Positions 54,968 through 64,000 of a stretch of 64,000 bases of DNA are shown here, in pieces; within the stretch, counting starts at the first letter, position 1; each line of letters begins with the position of its first letter. The stretch is taken from contig NC_049993.1 in the NCBI RefSeq assembly GCF_000003815.2, positions 4,078,891 to 4,142,890 on the forward strand. Direction: 5' to 3'. Source of the stretch: Branchiostoma floridae. Its lineage: Eukaryota; Chordata; Leptocardii; Amphioxiformes; Branchiostomatidae. A model generated the notes under the pieces. The model saw only the letters and a program-made list of their open reading frames with translations. It was not told the DNA's origin and made no database searches. A program made the position numbers and the translations under genes.

Positions 54968-56168
54968 GAATCCACTGACAGAGACATAGAAGAATCATTT
55001 TGCCAAGAAGGAAACGTTGTCTCATGTTCTCACCAACACATAGCCAGAATGACCAATGTGACTCTAGGAATATCAAGCATACAGAAATATGTTCTACTGG
55101 ACAATCTTATGCTAATTATGAAACATTTCAATAATGAAATGAAGATTACACATTCATTTTTATCACAAACATGGCACATATACTGTACAAGCTGCATCAT
55201 AAGATAGGAATATATTAGGATAATAGATTGCAAATTTTAAGCAAACAAAAACAATTCATAGTTTACATTTCCTGTTTACGATATTTACATCATTTTGTAT
55301 TTTTATCTTATTTAACCAAGATAACAGTGTGCATCTTCTGCCCATCTATGTAATTCACTTTGCACAAACTAAAATATGACAACGAACATTTAGTCCAGAG
55401 AATTCACAACTGCAAACTACCACCACTGGTCTTGTGCTAAAACAAAACGGGGTCCAGAACAAAAATTACCATAAAAACCTGCCATTAACACAGTAGCTTG
55501 AGAACCAAATCAGCCCCACCTCACATTATCCTCCCTGGCACTAAGACTACAGTCAATGACAGGGTTATATCTTGGCCATTCAATGCCATTTCCTAACAGC
55601 AAGATTATGCTAATTCTATTGGAAAGGACAACTTATACTGACAAACTTTAGCTATATAAAGTACATGTGAGCCAATGCAATTCCTGTGAAACGTAAATAT
55701 GTTCCACTCATTTGATTTCTGTATAATTACAATTCTTTTTGTACAAAGGCTTTGGTCAAGCATTGCATACAATTGAGTTAACAGGATCTAATGATAGAAA
55801 GCATCATCTAAGTACAAATGTATGTTACCTTTACTGACCTACAGCATACGGTGTAGGGCATTTTATAAATAAGCAACTGTTCCAGCAATCTTTTTCCCTC
55901 CACAGCAAATATTCATCTTAACCAACATATATATATATATATAGAATAACTAAAACTTTTCTATTGTAGTCAGAGCATTTACAGCTACAAGATGCAGTAT
56001 ACTATAGAGATATACATCTGTAACTAATAGAATTACCAATGGGTACCTGATAGCATGTACCTCTATTCTAGGCTGCACAACATGTAGGTAAGACTGAACT
56101 CAGTTATGAAGGAATCTACTTTTATCCAATATCATATAACCATGAGGTAGCGTATTATCTGTATTCTT
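54968..56168. other. 3' flank of the SAM receptor gene, no other gene
   Basis: AT-rich DNA with no supported exon on either strand. A short TATATA run lies at 55929-55942. Part is presumably 3'UTR. Confidence 0.5.
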
Positions 56169-56614
56169 AGGCCACACCAATTTAATTTCTTGGTTCACGG
56201 ATTTTTTTTATAAAAAATATGGAGCAATAGGGCAAAAAAAAAATAAAAATTGTTAAATGGTTGGGGTAAAGATAAGGGCTAATCCAAAACATAAAGAATA
56301 AAAAGTTTTCAGCTTGAAAAAAATATAAAAACACTATTACTGTACAGTAACAGTTTGTTGAAAATTACAAAAGTAGTATCAGTTTTTATGTTTGTCTTAT
56401 TCTTCATCAATAAAAAATATAACTGGAATAATAATACCTACATTTTAAGGAGCTTATAATATAAAGGCCAATTTGCTAACACCCGAAAGTTGGTGAATTT
56501 AATGGTTTCATTAATGGTACAAATTTGCTGAGTGGTAATTTTCATTTTTATTTTTTTTCCCAAAAAATAGGAGCTAGCGAATCCGTGAACCAATCAATTA
56601 AATTGGTATGGCCT
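56169..56614. mobile_element. Inverted-repeat MITE, copy 1
   Basis: The ends AGGCCACACCAATTTAATTT and an inverted AATTAAATTGGTATGGCCT bracket an AT-rich interior. Inside each end lie TTGGTTCACGGATT and its reverse AATCCGTGAACCAA. It shares the interior (TACTGTACAGTAA) with 62730-63094. TA may be the target word. Confidence 0.82.
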
Positions 56615-56948
56615 TAGAATGAGAATTAAAAGGCAAGACTGATCCCTCTGAATATTGTACAGTGGACAGTTTTGAACATGTAGTTCTTACTGCTATGTAC
56701 ATGTACCATTAATCATTATCTGTGTTCTGAGTGCGTTGTTTTAGCTGAGCGGCGAGATATATTTCAATCTTTTGACATCTATGCAGTGAAAATAAAACCT
56801 TTTGCAACCTGACACTGTAAAAAAAGTAAAAACAAATACACACGGTGGCATATGTATGTGACTGTGTAGCCTTTGTACGTGCCCATGTGAACACTGGGCC
56901 CATACAGTGCCAAGTTAGTTTGGAGTAGAAGACTGGAGTGAGTGAATA

Positions 56949-57515
56949 CGAGGGGCGGTCAATAAGTAATGCCCCTGACCCATTTCCCATAGCAGGAGAT
57001 TAATGAAACTTGGCACAGTTATTAGTCTTTCTCTTCATAGGAATCACCCAGAGTTATGCATTTCTCCCATCGTTTGATGCAGCTCTGGACACCCTTTTTG
57101 TAGGACACCCCAGGTTGGTCCTCCAACAGATGCCTCATCAATGGCACAAGAGGGACGACCAGGTCTGGGAGCTGTTTCCACAGACCATGTTTGAATTCAG
57201 GATGCCAGCATTTTACAAGGTCATATGATGGGGCATCATCACCATAAGTTTCTTTCATTTCATCAAAAGTCTTCTTTGGTGTGCATCCTTTCAAATACAA
57301 AATCCGGATCACTGCGCGACACTCAACTGGTTCCATTTCACACCTGGTCCATTTCGCACCTGACTCAGTTCAAACACCAGTAAATCAGAAACCACAATTA
57401 GTTCAGAGCTGTTTTTGCAACATAACCTATAAAGATATGAATCATTACACACACAAAATTTCATTTAGATCAGACAACTGGAAGTGGGTTAGGGGCATTA
57501 CTTATTGACCCCTCA
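56949..57515 (-). mobile_element. Mariner transposon with internal deletion
   Basis: The ends CGAGGGG-GGTCAATAAGTAATG (left) and the inverted CATTACTTATTGACCCCTCA (right) are each next to TA. The minus-strand frame (57336-57022) starts MEPVECRAVIR-LYLKG and continues to DDAPSYDLVKCWH, the helix-turn-helix start of a mariner transposase. It then jumps to the C-terminal end (HLLEDQPGVSYKKGVQSC, KRWEKCITLG). The whole DDD catalytic core is missing between about 57160 and 57190, so the 567-bp copy is non-autonomous. Confidence 0.9.
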
Positions 57516-58346
57516 TACTTTTTTTTTGTGCAGTGGTGTGTGTTGTCTCCAACTCTTAACAGTCCAACTCTTAAGCAGTCTTAACAGTATGTACAAGGAT
57601 AGAGTTACTAGGGTCAAGGAACTACATCTAGTCTGTTGTACATTGTTTTGGCTAAAGGCTCCAGGCCTACCCAAGCTTCAGAATGCTATCTTTCAAGTTG
57701 GATTCGGCTATGTATACATTTCTGTTTCTCGTATTTGATACAATTGTCCTAATGATCCTGAATAGACTAATAGTCTCCATGTACATGTACTATTTTAACA
57801 TGTTTATAACTACACAAGTTTATATATTGAACTGCTTCTCTTTGCTGCATTCTTATGTACAGAGCTGCATAAAACTGGAGTAGGTCTGTAATCTATGATA
57901 TGTGTATTACAACTTTTATTTCTATCAGTGAATCTTCATTTGCAGGAAGGCAGCTAACACACATACAAATAGCTCTAAACCCTGTCCCCTAAAACTGTGG
58001 TTGGGGTGAGGTGGAATGATCTACAGGTAGGTCCTGTCAAATTACATACAGGAATAACTCCCTCCCATTCTCTTGCATATTTATATACAATCCTCAACAA
58101 GAAATCATGTTGGTAAACATCCCTGGGCACAGAGGCAGGCTCACAAACATCCCTAGCTAATATAAGACCAAGCCTAATGCACCGAGCTTCAAGTTTAACC
58201 AAAGAGAAAGGGAGTATACAACCACCCCTTCAAGACATACAAATGTACAAAGCCATTGCCAGTCTTGGCACTTGTATCCACCAGCACCAGCAAGACTATT
58301 GGAGTACTGGTGGAGCGCTCCTGCCTTACTGCTACAAGCCAAGGGT
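57516..58346. other. Probable 3'UTR/flank of the LMBRD2-like gene
   Basis: No supported coding exon on either strand. Frames at 57505, 57683 and 57975 lack domains and splice signals. Confidence 0.45.
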
Positions 58347-58351
58347 CATCT

Positions 58352-58620
58352 ATAGTCTGGACTCAGACATTGCAAAACAGACCTCATGGGGGGACCTTGT
58401 GCAAATTAGCCTCCCCCTGATTTAGACGTTGTCAAACAGGCCTTTAGATGGAGCCTGTGACGCATAGCCTATGCCTGGATTCAGACATTTGTCAAACAGG
58501 CTTTCTGAGGAATCTGCGACTCATACTCATAGCCTCTACCCCTGATTCAGACATCGTCAAACAGGCCTTTAGGCGGAGCCTGCGACCCGTAACCTCTCCC
58601 TCCCGTCCAGCGGGACCCTG
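58352..58620 (-). repeat. Tandem copies of the LMBRD2-like coding tail
   Basis: Four units of 59-68 bases. Each, on the plus strand, begins CTGAT/CTGGA-TCAGAC and contains GTCAAACAGGC-TTTAGG and AGCCTGCGACTCATA-like words. The unit starting at 58542 is the real exon end. Those at 58474, 58415 and 58352 lie downstream of the stop codon on the minus strand and repeat the tail and its stop. Confidence 0.85.
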
Positions 58621-61600
58621 TGGTCTGCCGACTTGACCTCCCTGGAAAACACAACACATCGTTAATTTTATCATTTAAACTGCAAGAGTTTCAGCCCTAT
58701 AAAATGCTATCAGTGCCAGGGTAGGCCTCTGACCTCCAAAAAGAACCCCATGAAAAAGCAGAAGTCCATAACTTCCAGGGTTTGTGTTCTAGACACGCGC
58801 AAAGCTGCTACTTTGAGGGAAAACGCTATACATGCATTGTATACATACATGTACTAGCCAACTGCTGCCTACCCATGTCAGGGACTCCCGCAGCAGTATA
58901 TTAAGATACTGGATACTACCACTCTACATGTCTTTTTCAGTTGGCTAACCAAATTTTTACCATGCAAAGAAGAAAGTATTTGAAGCACACAGACCTGCTT
59001 GGGAGCGTGTGTACTTGGCCCGATCAAACTCCTCATTCTCAGCAAGGCTGTCATCATAGTCGAGAGGCTCCGAGTCCTGGGAAAATGAACCAACCACATT
59101 GGGTTGTAGTTTAGATTTGCTAACAATAACGTTGGAAAATATTGTTGCTGTTTAGGAGAGCTAAATTAATCCCAGGGTCAAATGCTTTGATTAAGTGAAA
59201 GGTACAATTTTAGTAGCCTCCATCAATATCTATCCACCTACGGCACCTAGCTACATAGTGTTTTTGAGAGATCTCTTGAGCGGCAGCCCCCAGGTATCCA
59301 CAGTTTAGATAGACAGGAGTACATTATATTGTTGAGTTGCAGATATCTTTGGACACATTCTTTTGGGGTGGCAGATTTCATATGTGACCTGGCTGACTGT
59401 TATGTACTACAAGGACAACTCCTTTATTAGCTGAAAGTTGTGTATGAAAACTAGCAGTAGAACTAGAGAACTATTCCATCTACTGCATCGGAACGTAAAA
59501 AACAAGAGAGATGTATACATGCCTTGAGTAGCTCCACCTGTGCACTGTCATCCTTGTCGTTCACACGGCTGTACTTGGCTGAATAGACAAACATACATGT
59601 AGTATGAACGTATCTGTGAGCACACGCACACCTGTGTTGTCTCACCTCAAAACCACACATTGCCGGTGCAACTCTACAATATTACAGTGGGGAAGAAGCC
59701 ATGTGTAGGTTGGTACAATGACAGATTGCAAACAGACACATGAACCTTTTTTTACCTATTCTATTATGTCCCAAAGAAGTGAAAACAAACTGAAAGGTGC
59801 ATTACATTTACCTTGTAGTATGAGCATGGTAAGAGGGCGTGTCACACTTAATTGGAATGGATTTACCAATATTGCAGAAACACAGCATGTACAGGGAAAG
59901 TTGCCGAAGAGGGCTAAACTACAGACTCAGCAACAAGAAGACAACTTTTTAAAAATTATTCAGAAACAGGGTTCTAGCTAGTGCATTTTAGCGTAGTGGG
60001 CCACTACGCTAAAATTCGTGACCACTACGCTAAAATAAGGGCCACTACGCTAATTTTTAACTAGTGTAGTGGTGCTTTGCTATCATTTGCTTGTTCAACA
60101 ATGTCTAATCAATGTCTGAACAATGAAAAATGATGATATGCCTAAAGATCAATAAATAAATAAATAAATAAATATGCCATTCAAAACTGACCAAAAATCC
60201 TTCAAATTACATGTGATGTTAACTTTTAACTCTACAATGTCAAAATCTCACTGTGGAAGGGCCAAGACCCCCCTTCCACACCAATCTCCTGATTGGTCGC
60301 TTCTCTACAATGCCATTCCCACTACATTAAAATGAAATCCTGGCTAGAACCCTGAGAAGGAAAACACTCCAAGGAACAAGGAAACAGGATCATTTAGTAT
60401 GATTTACTACACTGAAACATCCCATTGGTTAGTAGTTAAGTTTTCACATCACAAAATCACCCACAAAGTGAAGAGATCAAACACTGCAATGGGTGGACAC
60501 ATCTTTCCACAGGTGCAAATCTGTGATGCACTAAAAGAACATCAGCTGTAAGACAGAAAGAAACTCTACCTAGCTGGGAAGCAATTCTGTGCAGCAGACT
60601 GGATTCTGGAGAAATGAAGGAGGGAGGGTGTTGGACTTGTGGTAGGGAGTAGGGCACATTGAATTTACATATCAATATGTGGTGTGGAAAAGGGGGATGT
60701 GAACAGTTTGTACGAGACCACATCTATGAATGCATTATGTTGGTGTGAGAGAAAGTGTGGAAATATGCAGACTGGGCATGGGGCATGCAAAGTTGCTAAC
60801 ATAAAGCCATATAAAGGTTTTTCAATATAATGCAATGCACCTTCTTTGCAATTAACATTCAATATCTGCTAGTCATATCTGTAATACAGTTACATACCCA
60901 AGATAGCATTTAATGTTTGCAAAAGAAGTCAAAGGATATTCAGAATATTTCTTGCAGAACAACACAAGAAGGGGGTATATAATTATAATAAGTTAACTGA
61001 CTTTGAACCAAAAACAAAAGTAAAAGCACAAGTAAACTAAATGGGAAAGGTAACTAAATGTCAACACAACTTAGAAACAAAAGCTAAGAATGAAGAAATG
61101 GTATCACAATGGGAAGACGTGTTGGGAGATTACTACAACACACAACATCTGTTAGATCACAGCATCATCCAAGAGACAAGTACCTTTCCCATATAGAGCA
61201 CCTGACTTCATACTCCCTCTACCTGAGTCACTGTCACTGGCATCACGGTTCTGTAACGAGCCCACACGGTCTTTTGTGGTACCGTAACGGTCTCTCCACG
61301 ACTGGAAATATACATCATAAGATAATTGATTTAACTGTACAGCAATTAGCTCAATGTTGAGCCTACAAATTAGTACAATGTTGGGTACATTAAAAAAAAA
61401 CGAAATATAAAAAATTCCAAAAATTGCATACATTGCACTTCCTATTACACAGCTATTTCTCTGAATAATCTGAGCAGAAGAAAGCTTTTCTTCTCTGCAG
61501 TTAAGATAACCTTTGCATCCATCCTTCCTTACCTTTCTTCTGGCTTCACCATCTTCAACTCTCTGCCGTTTTCTCTTCTCTGAAAGTATACATTAAAGGA

Positions 61601-64000
61601 CTCTGAGTTGTAAGATGGGGAAAATCATCAAATACACCTTCAGAATATCTATATGCAGACACACCTGCATTACATGTGACACACAGCCACTTACTAAACC
61701 ATACAGCTTCTGGAAAAGTCTTCAGCATGACAAAGGGACATAAAGAACTAATGTGCTATCCAACTAGGGTGAGCCTGTTGGACAGAGCTGCATTGAAGCA
61801 TGGTGTGGAGACTAGCCGACTGCTACCAACCCATGTCAGGGACCCCAGCAGCAGTATAATCAAATACTCATACAATCTTATACAGCAGGTCTGTGTTTTT
61901 TCCCTCCTTGGATCTCAAGGCTTTCAGTAAGACTTCAAGGACTTACCTCTTTTAATCATCTCCTTGCCCTCCTCAATGAGGTCAGAGGTCATATCATCAT
62001 CACCAATAAACTGCTGGAAGCCGAGAAGTCCCAGACAACGGTTGCCAACACTGAAGAATGTCCCCAGGGCAACAACGATGACCAGGATAGGGTAGTAGAT
62101 GTAGAAGCCATCAGAGAGGAAGGAGATGACATCCATGTGGCCCATGATCTAGAGGGGGAGGGAGGAAATACTATGTTATGCTTGTCCATAACTTGAGAGC
62201 CCTATAATTACTCTACTTCTCTATGTTGCCTTCCCACATAGACAACAAAAATTTCGTACAAAATGGCCTCTTCTGCATTAAGTACCTAATTCTTAGCTAT
62301 CAAACAGGAAGAGGATCATCTTATACATAATAACTGTCGTTTTGAAATGGTTCAAGTAGTTTCATTGCTTGTTTGAAATATATCATCAAAGAAAAACATT
62401 TTCTTGCATCAGTTCTACTATGAACAGGACATGTAAAGCTATGAACATTGATTGATTTTCAGTTCATGAAGGTGGTGTAAAGTTCTGTGACTACAAGTAC
62501 AAGCTATTTTGCAATATGATGAATGTGACTCTTCATTGTTACCGAGGTGTAAGCTGTCTCAATCTCCTGGTCTTCATTCCCTGTCACATGTTTGTCCAGG
62601 TGGATCATACCAAGGAAGTTCAGACACAGGGGGGGAGTCAAGCGGCACAGTAACCTGTGGACAGAGTAACAAGATGATGACATGGGGACCAACTTTGTAT
62701 TTGGGTCCCAAAGATGACAAAAATACATAAGGCCACACCAATTTAATTTCTTGGTTCACGGATTCGCTCGCTCCTATTTTTTGAAAAAAAAATTAAAAAA
62801 TAAAAATTACCACTCAGCAAATTTTCACCATTAATGAAACCATTCACCAACTTTCTGGTGTAGCAAAAACTGACACTACTTTTGTAATTTTCAATGAACA
62901 GGTGCTGTTACTGTACAGTAATAGTGTTTTTGTACTTTTTTCAAGCTGAAAACTTTTTATTCTTTATGTTTTGGATTAGCCCTTACCTTTACCCCAACCA
63001 TTTTACAATTTTTATTTTTATTTTTATTTCGCCCTCTCGCTCCATATTTTTTATGAAAAAATCCGTGAACCAAGAAATTAAATTAGTGTGGCCTAATAGA
63101 CATCAGAAAAATATGCATATACCTTGACTGATATATAGACATTCTTTTACTGGTTGTACTCCTAACTTTGATCAACAGCTAGGATCAGTTTACAGTTATG
63201 AAACTACACCTGTATTTGGAAAATCCTTCATTGGAGTAAAAGCTCCATCATTGGAGTGACTTGAATCACTTAGTAATAAAATATCTCTATCATAAAATTG
63301 ACTGATGTACATCAAAGGATTTTAGAAAACTCTCATAAGGCTACCGTTAGTTACATTTCCAAACCAGGCCTGGTTGGGCTGTTTGTGGAGACAAAAAATA
63401 GAAATTTAAAGTACATGTAAAAATATACACAAATAATGCCCACAACTATTCTCTGTGTAGTTTGGTGTCTTTAGTATCATCAGGCTTTTAGCTAGGATTT
63501 TATAATAGGGAGTCCAAACTTATCTGTGAGTCGCGGTAAGTGACTATTGTAGGGGGTCTGGGGGCATCCACTCTCCATGGTGCAGAGTTTTTGATGATTT
63601 CAAGTTAAAGTAGTGCATTCTAAGGTATGCCAAGAGGCAAAAATACTGTTACAGATGTCACAGTAGAAGACTGTGACCACAGATGACCTGGTAGCATCCC
63701 TGGTCAATCAGAATTTCATGCCTGTCAGATGATTTTCTCCCCAGTACAGGGCGTCCAGGGGCATCAAATTTCTTGTTGTTCTAAGAAAAGTGCGTCCAGA
63801 TGACGCGTTGACGCATGCCTGGCTAAAAGCCTGAGTCCCAAAAGCTGCTCTGCCAGGCCCCAGTTTGTGAATGTGATATATAGGCCTTAGACTACGTACA
63901 TGCCACTGAAGAGCAGGCTGTTGGAGTCAGTCTGGTGGTACGGTGCGATGTAGTAGTAGTTGAAGATGCGGATTCTGAACACCGTGAAGTAGACACACAC
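58547..64000 (-). CDS. LMBRD2: LMBRD2-like multispanning membrane protein (C-terminal eight exons)
   Basis: Exons in transcript order: 63900-64000 (continues off the window), 62543-62654, 61947-62148, 61533-61579, 61223-61301, 59523-59578, 58995-59076, 58547-58641. Phases agree and give 258 residues. The sequence includes [53 protein letters not shown], a membrane helix ([15 protein letters not shown]), [20 protein letters not shown] and basic KREKRKRQR. A polar, acidic tail ending PPKGLFDDV with TGA at 58547-58549 completes it. These are conserved C-terminal features of LMBRD2, an LMBR1-family protein linked to receptor signalling at the plasma membrane. The intron after 59523-59578 begins GC rather than GT. 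N-terminal membrane spans lie beyond the right edge. Confidence 0.85.
59967..60354. mobile_element. hAT-like element with CAGGGTTCTAGC ends
   Basis: The left end CAGGGTTCTAGCTAG and right end CTGGCTAGAACCCTG are inverted copies. The arms continue with TTTTAGCGTAGTGG. Near the left end the 13-bp hairpin TTTTAGCGTAGTG/CACTACGCTAAAA is followed by two further CCACTACGCTAA copies. The 388-bp body includes an (AAAT) run. Flanking 8-mers do not match cleanly. Intronic. Confidence 0.75.
60149..60172. repeat. (AAAT)n microsatellite
   Basis: About six AAAT units inside the hAT-like element. Confidence 0.9.
62730..63094. mobile_element. Inverted-repeat MITE, copy 2
   Basis: Same family as 56169-56614. 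Ends are AGGCCACACCAATTTAATTT and inverted AAATTAGTGTGGCCT, with TTCTTGGTTCACGGATTC next to them. It is 365 bp, intronic between the first two listed LMBRD2-like exons. Confidence 0.85.
63481..63833. mobile_element. hAT-like element with CAGGCTTTTAGC ends
   Basis: The left end CAGGCTTTTAGCTAGGATTT and right end GCCTGGCTAAAAGCCTG are inverted copies. Flanking 8-mers AGTATCAT and AGTCCCAA agree at only five positions. The 353-bp body has no frame. It ends 66 bases from the LMBRD2-like exon. Confidence 0.65.

Noticed and set aside
1-64000. CRISPR arrays, operons, bacterial insertion sequences or integrases
   Set aside because: Repeats lack regular spacers, genes are intron-bearing, and all mobile elements found are of animal type.

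Overview
The window reads as animal nuclear DNA, most likely from a cephalochordate (amphioxus, Branchiostoma). The organism is inferred, not proven. Supporting signs are vertebrate-style introns with GT-AG borders, shuffled extracellular domains carried on symmetric phase 1-1 exons, an LMBR1-family gene, Tie-like receptor pieces, and a dense load of small non-autonomous transposons. There are no operons, CRISPR arrays or clear tRNA genes. Two runs of N (6471-6570 and 41110-41306) are assembly gaps.

Layout. At 2961-3689 (+) lies a single-coding-exon protein with eight C2H2 zinc fingers. From 5363 to 19466 (+) I reconstruct a 16-exon gene for a type II membrane C-type lectin: cytoplasmic tail, membrane anchor, stalk, seven EGF-like repeats (six of them on identical 111-bp exons), and a C-terminal lectin domain. 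The stretch 19467-25860 is repeats, including a fairly intact non-LTR retrotransposon (23357-25417, minus strand) nested inside an older repeat and bracketed by a 10-bp target duplication. At 25861-28272 (+) is an intronless, multiply broken receptor tyrosine kinase pseudogene. A second, truncated copy ends at 39116, and its upstream region is also duplicated at 28885-29211. Between them sits a leucine-rich-repeat membrane receptor, cut into 32006-33526 and 34221-35648 by an inverted-repeat element. The second half encodes the membrane segment and a tyrosine-bearing repeat tail.

From 45873 to 54967 (+) I reconstruct a 14-exon, 766-residue receptor: signal peptide, two Ig-like domains, four EGF-like domains, a third Ig, one fibronectin III, a membrane segment and a cytoplasmic SAM domain. 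The ectodomain order is that of Tie receptors, but the kinase is replaced by a SAM domain. All exon phases agree. From 58547 past the right edge (minus) are the last eight exons of an LMBRD2-like multispanning membrane protein. The coding end of its last exon has been tandemly copied three more times in the adjacent 3' flank.

Taken together, this is a receptor-rich neighbourhood (C-type lectin, LRR receptor, Tie-like receptors) with much local duplication and decay, followed by a conserved LMBR1-family gene. Non-genic DNA is mostly short inverted-repeat elements (hAT-like with 8-bp duplications, TTAA-type, an internally deleted mariner), tRNA-derived SINE pieces, 5'-truncated LINEs and several striking short perfect hairpins. 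All gene models come from reading frames and splice signals only. No alignment or expression data were used.
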